A stretch of DNA of 64,000 bases, taken from assembly GCA_948146395.1 (NCBI GenBank), contig OX411555.1, positions 43,237,725 to 43,301,724 on the forward strand, read 5' to 3'. The position numbers were made by a program, and so were the translations under genes. Below are positions 11,977-25,189 of the stretch, piece after piece. The notes beneath the pieces were generated by a model that saw only the letters and a program-made list of their open reading frames with translations, was not told where the DNA came from and did no database searches. The first letter of the stretch is position 1. The number at the start of each line of letters is the position of its first letter. This DNA comes from Fragum whitleyi. Taxonomy: Eukaryota; Mollusca; Bivalvia; Cardiida; Cardiidae.

Positions 11977-14342
11977 TATACCCGAAACTCAGAGCTTTGA
12001 AGGTTCAGATGGTCACCGTCAATCGGGCGAGCCCAGGTCAGGCAGCACAGCAGAAAGGTATACGGTTCGCGTTTGAAAAGACCAAAACAAGCCAAATTTC
12101 TTCACTTTTTGCCCACTTGGTACGCAGTTTTTCTACCACTAAGGGTTGACCTATCGACCCGGAACTCTTGGCATTGCAGGTTGGGGTGGTACCCTGGTCT
12201 CTCACGGGATCCCTGATCAGACCGCATGGCCGAAGCCAATGCTCTATGACGCTCAAATTGGCATACCTGGCCAAATGGGTCAACCTTGACCTTATATGAT
12301 CGACCTGAAACTTGGAGCGTTGCAGGTTCAGGTGGTCCTGTGGTCACATGCGCGAGCCCAGGTCAGACCTCACAGCAGAAGGGTATGCGGTTTGCACTTG
12401 AAAAGGCCAAAACAAGCCCAAAGGCCTTGACTGTTGGCAACTTGGTGCGCAGTTTGCTACCCCTTTGGCTTGACCAATCAACCCGAAACTTGGAATGTTG
12501 CAGGTTCGGGTGGTCCCCTGGTCACTAGCGTGAGCCCAGGTCAGGTTGCTCAGCCCAAGGGCATGCGGTTCACTGCTGAAAAACCCTAACAAACCCAAAG
12601 GCGGTGACTGTTGGCAACTTGGTAGGCAGTTTTCTACCCCTTTGCCTTGACCCATCGACCGGAAACTCGGAGCGGTGCAGGTTCATATGGTCCCCCGGTC
12701 ACTCGCGCGAGCCCAGGTCAGGCAGCACAGCAGAAAGGTATGCCGTTCGCGTTTGAAAAGACCAAAACAAGCCCAATTTCTTCACTTTTGGCCCAATTGG
12801 TACGCAGTTTTTCTACCCCTTAGACTTGACTTATAGACCCGGAACTCTGGGCATTGCAGGTTGGAATGGTCTCCTGGTCTGTCGCGCGAATCCAGATCAG
12901 ACCCCACGGCCAAAGCCAATGCTCTATGCTGCTCAAATTGGCATACCTGGCCAAACGGGTCGACCTTGACCTTGACTGATTTACCCAAAACTCGGAGCGT
13001 TGCAGGTTCAGGTGGTCCTGTGGTCACACGCACGAGCCCAGGTCAGACCGCACAGCAGAAGGATATGCGGTTCGCGCTTGAAAAGGCCAAAACAAGCCCA
13101 AAGGCCTTGACTATTTGCAACTTGCTACGAAGTTTTCTACCCCTTTGCCTTGACCCATCGACCCTTAACTCTGAGCGTTGCAGGTTCAGATGGTCCCCCC
13201 CTCACATGCGCAAGCCCAGGTCAGTCAGCACAGCAGAAAGGTATGTGGTTCGCGTTTGAAAAGACCAAAACAAGCTAAATTTCTTCACTTTTGGCCCACT
13301 TGGTACGCAGTTTTTCTACCCCTTAGGCTTGACCTATCGACCCTGAACTCTGGGCATTGCAGGTTGGGGTGGTCCCCTGGTCTGTCACACGAGCCTTGAT
13401 CAGCTTGCACGGAAGAAGCCAATGCTCTTTGCCGCTCAAATTGGCATACCTGGCCAAACGGGTCGACTTTGACCTTGACTGATCGACCCAAAACTCAGAG
13501 CGTTGCAGGTTCAGGTGGTCCCGTGGTCACACTCGCAAGCCCAGATTAGACCGCACAGCAGAAGGGTATGCGGTTCGCGCTTGAAAAGGCCAAAATAAGC
13601 CCAAAGGCCTTGACTGTTGGCAACTTGGTACGCAGTTTTCTACCCCTTTGGCTTGACCAATCGACCCAAAACTTGGAATCTTGCAGGTTCTGGTGGTCCC
13701 CTGGTCACTCGCGCGAGCCCAGGTTAGATCGCTCAGCCCAAGGGCATTCGGTTTCACTGCTGAAAAACCCCAACAAACCCAAAGGCCTTGAGTGTTGGCA
13801 ACTTGGTAGGCAGTTTTCTACCCCTTTGCCTTGACCCCTCAACCCGAAACTTGGAGCGTTGCAGGTTCAGTTGGTCCCCCGGTCACTTGCGCGAGCACAG
13901 TTCAGGCAGTACAGCAAAAAGGTATGCAGTTCGCGTTTGAAAAGACCAAAACAAGCCCAATTTCTTCACTTTTGGCCCACTTGGTACGCAGTTTTTCTAC
14001 CCCTTTGGCTTGACCTATCGACCCGGAACTCTGGGCATTGCAGGTTTGGGTGGTCCATTGGTCTGTCGTCTGATCCCAGATTAGACCGCACGGCTGAAGC
14101 CAATGCTCTATGCCGCTCAAATCGGCATACCTGGCCAAATGGGTCGACCTTGACCTTGACTGATCGACCCGAAACTGGGAGCTTTGCAGGTTCAGGTTGT
14201 CCCGTGGTCACACGCGCGAGTCCAGGTCAGACTGCATAGCAGAAGGGTATGCGGTTCGCGCTTGAAAAGGCCAAAACAAGCCCAAAGCCCTTGACTGTTG
14301 GCAACTTGGTATGCAGTTTTCTACCCCTTTGGCTTGACCGAT

Positions 14343-14446
14343 CTATCTGAAACTCGGAATGTTGCAGGTTCGGTTGGTGCCTTAGTCACTCGCGCGAGCC
14401 AAGGTCAGATCGCTCAGCCCAAGGGTCGACCTTGACCTTGACTGAT
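14343..14446 (+). repeat. B/D fusion monomer (104 bp)
   Basis: A B monomer is cut at CCCAAGG and joined to the D tail GTCGACCTTGACCTTGAC. The join uses a short shared GG/GGGT tract. This deletion gives the 606-bp unit its altered length. A second copy lies 606 bp downstream (14949-15052), so the deletion preceded the tandem duplication. Confidence 0.85.
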
Positions 14447-14750
14447 CGACCCAAAACTTGAAACGTTGCAGGTTTAGGTGGTCCCGTGGTCACACACACG
14501 AGCCCAGGTCAGACAGCAACGCAAAAGGGTATGCGGTTCGCGCTTGAAAAGGCCAAAACAAGCCCAAAGGCCTTGACTGTTGGCAACTTGGTACGCATTT
14601 TATTACCGTTTTGGCTTGACAGATCAACCCGAACTTCAGGATGTTGCAGGTTAGGGTGGTCCCCTGGTCTGTCGCGCCAGCCCAGATCAGACAGCACGGC
14701 CGAAGCCAATGCTCTATGCCGCTCAAATTGGCATACCTGGCCAAATGGGT

Positions 14751-14765
14751 TGACCTTGACCTTGA
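14751..14765 (-). other. DR0 nuclear-receptor-like motif at D/A boundary (example)
   Basis: The minus strand reads TCAAGGTCAAGGTCA, two AGGTCA half-sites with no spacer and a TCA extension. This equals the known DR0 response element of the GCNF/NR6A1 orphan receptor, and each half resembles SF-1/ERR sites. Most D monomers carry a near match ending GGTCG or GGTTG. The match is seen directly. Binding is not shown, and the motif may only be part of the repeat. Confidence 0.4.
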
Positions 14766-16377
14766 CTGATCGACCCGAAACTTGGAGCTTTGCAGGTTCA
14801 GGTTGTCCCGTGGTCACACGCGCGAGTCCAGGTCAGACTGCATAGCAGAAGGGTATGCGGTTCGCGCTTGAAAAGGCCAAAACAAGCCCAAAGCCCTTGA
14901 CTGTTGGCAACTTGGTATGCAGTTTTCTACCCCTTTGGCTTGACCGATCTATCTGAAACTCGGAATGTTGCAGGTTCGGTTGGTGCCTTAGTCACTCGCG
15001 CGAGCCAAGGTAAGATCGCTCAGCCAAAGGGTCGACCTTGACCTTGACTGATCGACCCAAAACTTGAAACGTTGCAGGTTTAGGTGGTCCCGTGGTCACA
15101 CACACGAGCCCAGGTCAGACAGCAACGCAAAAGGGTATGCGGTTCGCGCTTGAAAAGGCCAAAACAAGCCTAAAGGATTTGACTGTTGGCAACTTGGTAC
15201 GCATTTTATTACCGTTTTGGCTTAACAGATCAACCCGAACTTCAGGATGTTGCAGGTTAGGGTGGTCCCCTTGTCTGTCGCGCCAGTCCAGATCAGACAG
15301 CACGGCTGAAGCCAATGCTCTATGCCGCTCAAATTGGCATACCTGGCCAAATGGGTTGACCTTGACCTTGACTGATCGACCCGAAACTGGGAGCTTTGCA
15401 GGTTCAGGTGGTCCCGTGGTCACACGCGCAAGCCCAGGTCAGACTGCATAGCAGAAGGGTATGCGGTTCGCGCTTGAAAAGGCCAAAACAATCCCAAAGG
15501 CCTTGACTGTTGGCAACTTGGTACGCAATTTTCTACCCCTTTGGCTTGACCGATCAACCCGAAACTCGAAATGTTGCAGGTTCGCGTGGTCCCCTGGTCA
15601 CTCGCGCAAGCCCAGGTCAGATTGCTCAGCCCAAGGGCATGCCGTTCACTGCTGAAAAACCCTAACAAACCCAAAGGCCTTTACTGTTTGCAACTTGGTA
15701 GGCAGTTTTCTACCCCTTTGCCTTGACCCATCGACCCCAAACTCGGATCGTTGGAGGTTCAGATGGTCCCCCGGTCACTTGCGCGAGCCCGGGTCAGGCA
15801 GTACAGCAGAAAGGTATGCGATTCGCGTTTGAAAAGACCAAAACAAGCCCAATTTCTTCACTTTTAACCCAATTGGTACGCAGTTTTTCTACCCCTTAGG
15901 CTTCACCTATTGACCCGGAACTCTGGGCATTGCAGGTTGGGGTGGTCCCCTGGTCTGTCACACGAGCCTTGATCAGACTGCACGGCAGAAGCCAATGCTC
16001 TATGCCGCTCAAATTGGCATACCTGGCCAAATGGGTTGACTGTGACCTAGACTGATCGACCCGAAACTCGGAGCATTGCAGGTTCAGGTGGTCCGGTGGT
16101 CACATGCGCGAGCCCAGGTCAGATTGCACAGCAGAAGGGTATGCGGTTTGCGCTTGAAAAGGCCAAAACAAGCCCAAAGGCCTTGACTGTTGTCAACTTG
16201 GTACACAGATTTCTACCCATTTGGCTTGACCGATCAACCTGAAACTCGGAATGTTGCAGTTTCGGGTGGTCCCCTGGTCACTTGCGCGAGCCCAGGTCAG
16301 ATCGCTCAGCCCAAAGGCATGCCGTTCACTGCTGAAAAACCCTCACAAACCTAAAGGCCTTGACTGTTGGCAACTTG

Positions 16378-16760
16378 GTAGGCAGTTTTCTACCCCTTTG
16401 CCTTGACCCATCGACCTGAAACTCGGAGCGTTGCAGGTTCAGATGGTCCCCCGGTCACTTGCACGAGCCCAGGTCAGGCAGCACAGCAGAAAGGTATGCG
16501 GTTCGCTTTTGAAAAGACCAAAACAAGCCCAATTTCTTTACTTTTGGCCCACTTGGAATGCAGTTTTTCTACCCCTTAGGCTTGACCTATCAACCCGGAA
16601 CTCTGGGCATTGCAGGTTGGGGTGGTCCCCTGGTCTCTCGCGCGAGTCCAGATCAGACAGACGTCCGAAGCCAATGCTCTATGACGCTTAAATTGGCATA
16701 CCTGGCCATATAGGTCGACCTTGAACTTGACTGATTTACCCGAAACTCAGAGCGTTGCAG
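16378..16760 (+). repeat. Long-range duplicated segment, copy 1
   Basis: Shares private variants with 20920-21300 at an offset of 4542 bp. These are AATTTCTTTACTTTTGGCCC, CTTGGAATGCAGTTTTTC, GATCAGACAGACGTCC, TATGACGCTTAAATT and TGGCCATATAGGTCGACC. Intervening HORs do not carry this combination, so this is a block copy and not shared ancestry of all units. Confidence 0.8.
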
Positions 16761-17409
16761 GTTCAGGTGGACCCGTGGTCACACGCGCGAGCCCAGGTCA
16801 GACCCCACAGCAGAAGGGTATGCAGTTCGCACTTGAAAAGGCCAAAACAAGCCCAAAGGCCTTGACTGTTGGCAACTTGGTACACAGATTTCTACCCTTT
16901 TGGCTTGACCGATCAACCCGAAACTTGGAATGTTGCAGGTAAGGGTGGTCCCCTAGTCACTCGCACAAGCCCAGGTCAGATCGCTCAGCCCAAGGGCATG
17001 CGGTTCACTGCTGAAAAACCCTAACAAACCCAAAGGCCTTGACTGTTGGCAACTTGGTAGGCAGTTTTCTACCCCTTTGCCTTGACCCATCAACCCGAAA
17101 CTCGGAGTGTTGTAGGTTCAAATGATCCCCAGGGCACTCACACGAGCCCAGGTCAAGCAGCACAGCAGAAAGGTATGTGGTTTCGCGTTTGAACAGATCA
17201 AAACAAGCCCAATTTCTTCCTTTTTGGCCCACTTGGTACGCAGTTTTTCTACCCCTTTGGCTTGACCTATCGACCCGGAACTTTGGGCATTGGAGGTTGG
17301 GGTGGTTCCTGGTCTGTAGTGCGAGCCCAGATCGGACCAAACAGCCAAAGCCAATGCTCTATGCCGCTCAAATTGGCATACCTTGCCAAACGGCTCGACC
17401 TTGACTGAT

Positions 17410-17734
17410 CGACCCGAAACTCGGAGCGTTGCAGGTTCAGGTGGTCCTGTGATCACACGCGCGAGCCCAGGTCAGACCGCACGGCCGAAGCCAATGCTCT
17501 ATGTCGCTCAAATTGGCATACCTGGCCAAATGGGTCGACCTTGACCTTGACTGATCGACCTAAAACTCAGAGCGTTGCAGGTTCAGGTGGTCCCGTAGTC
17601 ACATGTGCGAGCCCAGGTCAGACCGCACAGCAGAAGGGTATGTGGTTCAAGCATGAAAAGGCCAAAACAAGCCCAAAGGCCTTGACTGATGGCAACTTGG
17701 TACGCAGTTTTTCTACCCCATAGGCTTGACCTAT
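17410..17734 (+). repeat. A/D hybrid (17410-17555) then A/C hybrid (17556-17734)
   Basis: The first monomer opens as A (GGTTCAGGTGGTCCTGTG, CCCAGGTCAGACCGCACGG). It turns into D (CCGAAGCCAATGCTCTATG) and has the D length of 146 bp. The second is A through GCCCAAAGGCCTTGACTG but ends with a C-type tail (CATAGGCTTGACCTAT), followed by D. This local scrambling gives a D-D-like spacing. Confidence 0.82.
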
Positions 17735-19238
17735 TGACCCGGAACTCTGGACATTGCAGGTTGGGATGGTCCCCTGGTCTGTCGCGGAAGCCCAGATCAG
17801 ACTGCATGGCCAAAGCCAATGCTCTATGGCACTCAAATTGGCATACCTAGCCAAACTGGTCGACCTTGACCTTGACTGATCGACCCAAAACTCAGAGCGT
17901 AGCAGGTTCAGGTGGTCCCGAGGTCTAATGCGCGAGCCCAGGTCAGATCGCACAGCAGAAGGGTATGCAGTTCACGCTTGAAAAGGCCAAAACAAGCCCA
18001 AAGGCCTTGACTGTTGGCAACTTGGTACGCAGTTTTCTACCCCTTTGGCTTGACCGATCAACCCGAAACTCAGAATGTTATAGGTTCAGGTGGTTCCCTG
18101 GTCATTCGCGCGATCCCAGGTCAGATCGCTCAGCCCAAGGGCATGTGGTTCATTGCTGAAAAACCCTAACAAACCCAAAGGCCTTGACTGTTGGCAACTT
18201 GGTAGGCAGTTTTCTACCCCTTTGCCTTGACCCATTGACCCGAAACTCGGAGCGTTGCAGGTTCAGATGGTCCCACGGTCACTCGCACGCAAGCCCAGGT
18301 CAGGCAGCACAGCAGAAAGGTATGCGGTTCGCGTTTTTAAAAGACCAAAACAAGCCCAATTTCTTCACTTTTGGCCCACATGGTACGCAGTTTTTCTACC
18401 ACTTAGGCTTGACCTATCGACCCGAAACTCTGGGCATTGCAGGTTGGGATGGTCCCCTGGTCTGTTGCGCGAGACCAGATCAGACAGCACGGCCGAAGCA
18501 ATGCTCTATGCCGCTCAAATTGGCATACCTGGCCAAACGGGTCAACCTTGACTTGACTTATTGACCCCAAACTCGGAGCTTTGCAGGTTCAGTTGGTCCC
18601 TTTGTCACAAGCGCAAGCCCAGGTCAGACCGCACAGGAGAAGGGTATGCAGTTCGCGCTTGAAAAGGCCAAAACAAGCCCAAAGGCCTTGACTGTTGGCA
18701 ACTTGGTACGCAGTTTTCTACCCCTTTGGCTTGACCAATCGACCCGAAACTCGGAATGTTGCAGGTTCAGGTGGTCCCCTGGTCACTCGCCCGAGCCCAG
18801 GTCAGATTGCTTAGCCCAAAGGCATGTTCACTGCTGAAAAACCCTAACAGACCCAAAGGCCTTGACTGTTAGCAACTTGGTAGGCAGTTTTCTACCCCTT
18901 TGCCTTGACCCATAGACCCGAAACTCGGAGCGTTGCAGGTTTAGATGGTCCCCCGGTCACTCGCCCAAGCCCAGGTCAGGCAGCACAGCAGAAAGGTATG
19001 CGGTTCGCGTTTGAAAAGACCAAAACAAGCCCAATTTCTTCACTTTTGGCCCAATTGGTACGCAGTTTTTCTACCCCTTAGACTTGATTTATAGACCCGG
19101 AACTCTGGGCATTGCAGGTTGGAATGGTCCCCTGGTCTGTCGCGCGAAACCAGATCAGACCGCACGGCCAAAGCCAATGCTCTATGCTGCTCAAATTGGC
19201 ATACCTGGCCAAACGGGTCGACCTTGACCTTGACTGAT

Positions 19239-20290
19239 CGACCCAAAACTTGAAACGTTGCAGGTTCAGGTGGTCCCTTGGTCACACACACGAGCCCAGG
19301 TCAGACAGCACCGCAAAAGGGTATGCGGTTCGCGCTTGAAAAGGCCAAAACAAGCCCAAAGGCCTTGACTGTTGGCAACTTGGTACGCAGTTTTCTACCC
19401 CTTTGGCTTGTCCGATCAACCCGAAACTTGGAATGTTGCAGGTTTGGGTTGTCCCCTTGTCACTCGCATGAGCCCAGGTCAGTTCAGTCAGCACAGGGGC
19501 ATGCGGTTCACTGCTGAAAAACCCTCACAAACCCAAAGGCCTTGACTGTTGGCAACTTGGTAGACAGTTTTCTACCCCTTTGCCTTGACCCATCAACCCG
19601 AAACTCGGAGCGTTGCAGGTTCAGATGGTCCCCCGGTCACTAACGCGAGCCCAGGTCAGGCAGCTCAGCAGAAAGGTATGCTGTTTGCATTTGAAAAGAC
19701 AAAAACAAGCCCAATTTCTTCACTTTTAACCCAATTGGTACGCAGTTTTTCTACCCCTAAGACTTGACCTATCTAATCAGAACTCTGGGCATTGCAGGTT
19801 GGAATGGTCCCCTGGTCTGTCCCGCGAGCCCAGATCAGACCGCACGGCCGAAGCCAATGCTCTATGCCGCTCAAATTGGCATGCCTGGCCAAATGGGTCA
19901 ACCTTGACCTTGACTGATCGACCTGAAACTCGGAGCGTTGCAGGTTCAGGTGGTCCTGTGGTCACACGCCCAAGCCTAGGTCAGACCGCACAGCAGAAGG
20001 GTATGGGGTTCGCGCTTGAAAAGGCCAAAATAAGCCCAAAGGCCTTGACTGTTGGCAACTTGGTACGCAGTTTTCTACCCCTTTGGCTTGACCGATCGAC
20101 CCGAAACTTGGAATGTTGCAGGTTCGGGTTGTCCCCTTGTCACTCGCGTGAGCCCAGGTCAGTTCAGTCAGCACAGGGGCATGCGGTTCACTGCTGAAAA
20201 ACCCTCACAAACCCAAAGGCCTTGACTGTTGGCAACTTGGTAGACAGTTTTCTACCCCTTTGCCTTGACCCATCAACCCGAAACTCGGAG
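19239..20290 (+). repeat. Adjacent HOR units sharing a private B variant
   Basis: Two neighbouring units start their A monomers at 19239 and 19919 (680 bp apart). Both carry an unusual B in which CAGATCGCTCAGCCC is replaced by GTCAGTTCAGTCAGCACAGG, followed by GGCATGCGGTTCACTGCTG (about 19480 and 20160). This marks a recent one-HOR duplication or conversion. Confidence 0.8.
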
Positions 20291-20919
20291 CGTTGCAGGT
20301 TCAGATGGTCCCCCGGTCACTTGCGCGAGCACAGTTCAGACAGTACAGCAAAAAGGTATGCAGTTCGCATTTGAAAAGACCAAAACAAGCCCAATTTTTT
20401 CAATTTTGGCCCACTTGGTACGCAGTTTTTCTACCCCTTTGGCTTGACCTATCGACCCGGATCTCTGGGCATTGCAGGTTGGGGTGGTCCCCTGGTCTCT
20501 CGCACGAGTCCAGATCAGACCGCACAGACGAAGCCAATGCTCTATGCCGCTCAAATTGGCATACCTGGCCAAACCAGTCGACCTTGACCTTGACTGATCG
20601 ACCCGAAATTTGGAGCGTTGCAGGTTCAGGTGGTCCCTTGGTCACACGCACGAGCCCAGGTCAGACAGCACGGCAAAAGGGTATGTGGTTCGCGCTTGAA
20701 AAGGCCAAAACAAGCCCAAAGGCCTTGACTGTTGGCAACTTGGTACGCAGTTTTCTACCCCTTTGGCTTGACAGATCAACCCGAACTTCAGGATGTTGCA
20801 GGTTTGGGTGGTCCCCTGGTCACTCGCGCAAGTCCAGGTCAGATTGCTCAGCCCAAGGGCATGAGGTTCACTGCTGAAAAACCCTCACAAACCCAAAGGC
20901 CTTGACTGTTGGCAACTTG

Positions 20920-21300
20920 GTAGGCAGTTTTCTACCCCTTTGCCTTGACCCATCGACCTGAAACTCGGAGCGTTGCAGGTTCAGATGGTCCCCCGGTCAC
21001 TTGCGCGAGCCCAGGTCAGGCAGCACAGCAGAAAGGTATGCGGTTCGCTTTTGAAAAGACCAAAACAAGCCCAATTTCTTTACTTTTGGCCCACTTGGAA
21101 TGCAGTTTTTCTACCCCTTAGGCTTGACCTATCAACCCGGAACTCTGGGCATTGCAGGTTGGGGTGGTCCCCTGGTCTCTCGCGCGAGTCTAGATCAGAC
21201 AGACGTCCAAAGCCAATGCTCTATGACGCTTAAATTAACATACCTGGCCATATAGGTCGACCTTGACCTTGACTGATTTACCCGAAACTCGGAGCGTTGC
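20920..21300 (+). repeat. Long-range duplicated segment, copy 2
   Basis: Second copy of the 16378-16760 segment. Its own changes are small (GTCTAGATCAGACAGACG; TTAAATTAACATACC in place of TTAAATTGGCATACC). The offset of 4542 is not a whole number of canonical HORs, because the interval contains irregular units. Confidence 0.8.
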
Positions 21301-24300
21301 AGGTTCAGGTGGACCCGTGGTCACACGCGCAAGCCCAGGTTAGATCGCACAGCAGAAGGGTATGCGGTTCGCACTTGAAAAGGCCAAAACAAGCCCAAAG
21401 GCCTTGACTGTTGGCAACTTGGTACGCAGTTTTCTTCCCCTTTGGCTTGACCAATCAACCCGAAACTCTGAATGTTGCAGGTTCGGGTGGTCCCCTGGTC
21501 ACTCGCGCGAGCCCAGGTCAGATCGCTCAGCCCAAGGGCATGCAGTTCACTGCTGAAAAACCCTAACATACCCAAAGGCCTTGATTGTTGGCAACTTGGT
21601 AGGCAGTTTTCTACCCCTTTGCCTTGACCCATCGACCTGAAACTCGGAGCGTTGCAGGTTCAAATAGTCAGCCGGGCACTCACAAGAGCCCAGGTCAGGC
21701 AGCACAGCAGAAAGGTATGCTGTTCGCGTTTGAAAAGACCAAAACAAGCCCAATTTCTTTACTTTTGGCCCACTTGGTATGCAGTTTTTCTACCTCTTAG
21801 GCTTGACCTATCAACCCGGAACTCTGGGCATTGCAGGTTGGGGTGGTCCCCTGGTCTGTCGCGCGAGCCCAGATCAGACTGCACGTCCGAAGCCAATGCT
21901 CTATGCCGCTCAAATTGGCATACCTGGCCAATGGGGTCGACCTTGACCTTGACTGATCGACCGGAAACTTTGAGTGTTGCAGGTTCAGTTCAGGTGGTCC
22001 CGTGGTCACACGCGCGAGCCAAGGTCAGACCGCACAGCAGAAGGGTATGCGGTTCACGCTTGAAAAGGCCAAAACAAGCCCAAAGGCCTTGACTGTTGGC
22101 AACTTGGTACGCAGTTTTCTACCCCTTTGGCTTGACTGATCAACCCAATACTCGGAATGTTGCAGGTTCGGGTGGTCCCCTGGTCACTCACGTTAGCTCA
22201 GGTCAGATCACTCAGCCCAAGGGCATGCGGTTCACTGCTGAAAAACCCTAACAAACCCAAAGGCCTTGACTGTTGGCAACTTGGTAGGCAGTTTTCTACC
22301 CCCTTTGCCTTGACCCATCAACCCGAAACTCGGAGCGTTGCAGGTTCAGATGGTCCCCCGGTCACTCGCGCCAGCCCAGGTCAGGCAGCACAGCAGAAAG
22401 GTATGCTGTTTGCGTTTGAAAAGACCAAAACAACCCCAATTTTTTCACTTTTGGCCCACTTGGTATGCAGTTTTTCTACCCCTTAGGCTTGACCTATCAA
22501 CCCAGAACTCTGGGCATTGCAGGTAGGGGTAGTCTCCTGGTCTGTTGCGCGAGCCAAGATCAGAGCGCAAGGCCGAAGCCAATGATCTATGCCGCTCAAA
22601 TTGGCATACCTGGCCAAACGAGTCAACCTTGACCTTGACTGATCGACCCGAAACTCGGAGCGTTGCAGGTTCCGGTGGTCCCCTGGTCACTCGCGCGAGC
22701 CCAGGTCAGATCGCTCAGCCCAAGGGCATGCGGTTCACTGCTGAAAAACCCTAACAAACCCAAAGGCCTTGACTGTTGGCAACTTGGTAGGCAGTTTTCT
22801 ACCCCTTTGCCTTGACCCATCAACCAGAAACTTGGAGCGTTGCAGGTTCAAATGGTCCCCCGGGCACTCACAAGAGCCCAGGTCAGGCAGCACAGCAGAA
22901 AGGTATGCGGTTCGTGTTTGAAAAGACCAAAACAAGCCTAATTTCTTCACTTTTGGCCCACTTGGTACGCAGTTTTTCTACCCTTTAGGCTTGACCTATC
23001 TACCAGGAACTTTGGGCATTGCAGGTTGGGGTGGTCCCCTGGTTTGTCGTGCGAGCCCAGATCAGACCGCATGGCTGAAGCCAATGCTCTATGCCGCTCA
23101 AATTGGCAAACCTGGCCAAACCAGTCGACCTTGACCTTGACTGATCGACCCGAAATTTGGAGCGTTGCAGGTTCAGGTGGTCCTGTGGTCACACGCGCGA
23201 GCCCAGGTCAGACCGCACAGCAGAAGGGTATGCAGTTCGGGCTTGAAAAGGCCCAAACAAGCCCAAAGGCCTTGACTGTTGGCAACTTAGTACGCAGTTT
23301 TCTACCCCTTTGGCTTGACTGATCGACCCAAAACTCGGAATGTTGCAGGTTCGGGTGGTCCCCTGGTCACTCGCGCGAGCCCAGGTCAGATTGCTCATCC
23401 CAAGGGCATGCGGTTCACTGCTGAAAAACCCTAACAAACCGAATAGCCTAGACTGTTGGCAACTTGGTAGGCAGTTTTCTACCCCTTTGCCTTCCCATCA
23501 ACCTAAAACTCGGAGTGTTGCAGGTTCAAATGGTCCCCCAGGGCACTCACAAGAGCCCAGGTCAGGCAGCACAGCAGAAAGGTATGCGGTTAGCATTTGA
23601 AAAGACCAAAACAAGCCCAATTTCTTCACTTTTGGCCCACTTGGTACGCAGTTTTTCTACCCCTTTGGCTTGACCTATCGACCTGGAACTTTGGGCATTG
23701 CAGGTTGGGGTGGTCCCCTGGTCTGTCGTGCGAGCCTAGATCAGACCACACAGCCAAAGCCAATGCTCTATGCCGCTCAAATTGGCATACCTGGCCAAAC
23801 AGGTCGACCTTGACCTTGACTGATCGACCCGAAACTAGGAGCGTTGCAGGTTCAGGTGGTCCTGTGGTCACGCGCGGGAGGACAGGTCAGACCGCAAAGC
23901 AGAAGGGTATGCGGTTCGCGCTTGAAAAGGCCAAAACAAGCCCAAATGCTTTGACTGTTGGCAACTTGGTACGCAGTTTTCTACCCCTTTGGCTTGACCC
24001 ATCAACCCGAAACTCGGAATGTTGCAGGTTCGGGTGGTCCCCTGGTCACTCGTGCAAGCCCAGGTCAGATCACTCAGCCCAAGGGCATGCAGTTCACTGC
24101 TAAAAAACCCTTACATACCCAAAGGCCTTGACTGTTGGCAACTTGGTAGGCAGTTTTCTACCCCTTTGCCTTGACCCATCGAACGGAACCTCGGAGCGTT
24201 GCAGGGTCAGATGGTCCCCCGGTCCTTTGCGCGAGCCCAGGTCAGGAAGCACAGCAGAAAGGTATGCGGTTCGCGTTTGAAAAGACCAAAACAATCTAAA

Positions 24301-25189
24301 TTTCTTCACTTTTGTCCCACTTGGTACGCAGTTTTTCTACCCCTTAGGCATGACCTATCGACCCTGAACTCTGGGCATTGCAGGTTGGGGTGGTCCCCTG
24401 GTCTGTCACACGAGCCTAGATCAGACTGCAGGGCAGAAGCCAATGCTCTATGCCGCTCAAATTGGCATACCTGGCCAAACGGGTCGACTTTGACCTTGAC
24501 TGATCGACCCGAAACTCGGAGCGTTGCAGGTTCAGGTGGTCCCCTGGTCACATGCCTATGCGCAGGTCAGACCGCACAGCAGAAGGGTATGCGGTTCGTG
24601 CTTGAAAAGGCCAAAACATACCCAAAGGCCTTGACTGTTGGCAACTTGGTATGCAATTTTCTACCCCTTTGGCTTGACCGATCGACCCAAAACTCGGAAT
24701 GTTGCAGGTTCGGGTGGTCCCCTGGTCACTCGGGCGAGCCCAGGTCAGATTGCTCAGCCCAAGGGCATGCGGTTCACTGCTGAGAAACCCTAACAAACCC
24801 AAAGGCCTTGACTGTTGGCAACTTGGTAGGCAGTTTTCTACCCCTTTGCCTTGACCCATCGACCTGAAACTTGGAGCGTTGCAGGTTCAGATGGTCCCCC
24901 GGTCCTTTGCGCGAGCCCAGGTCAGGCAGCACAGCAGAAAGGTATGCGGTTCACGTTTGAAAAGACCAAAACAAGCCCAATTTCTTTACTTTTGGCCCAC
25001 TTGGTATGCAGATTTTCTACCCCTTAGGCTTGACCTATCAACCGGGAACTCTGGGCCTTGCAGGTTGGGGTGGTCCCCTGGTCTGTCGCGCGAGCCCAGA
25101 TCAGACTGCACATCCGAAGCCAATGCTCTATGCTGCTCAAATCGGCATACCTGGCCAAAGGGGTGGACCTTGACCTTGACTGATTTACA

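Larger units (their letters stand above)
14165..15376 (+). repeat. 606-bp variant HOR, two tandem copies
   Basis: Copies are 14165-14770 and 14771-15376, exactly 606 bp each and nearly identical. Each is A (178), a truncated B fused to the D tail (104), a second A-like monomer (178) and D (146). The fusion point is GCTCAGCCCAAGG|GTCGACCTTGACC near 14423. Private markers include CTATCTGAAACTCGGAATG, GTTCGGTTGGTGCCTTAGTC, GACAGCAACGCAAAAGGG and AACTTCAGGATGTTGCAGG. After 15377 the array returns to the canonical order. Confidence 0.9.
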
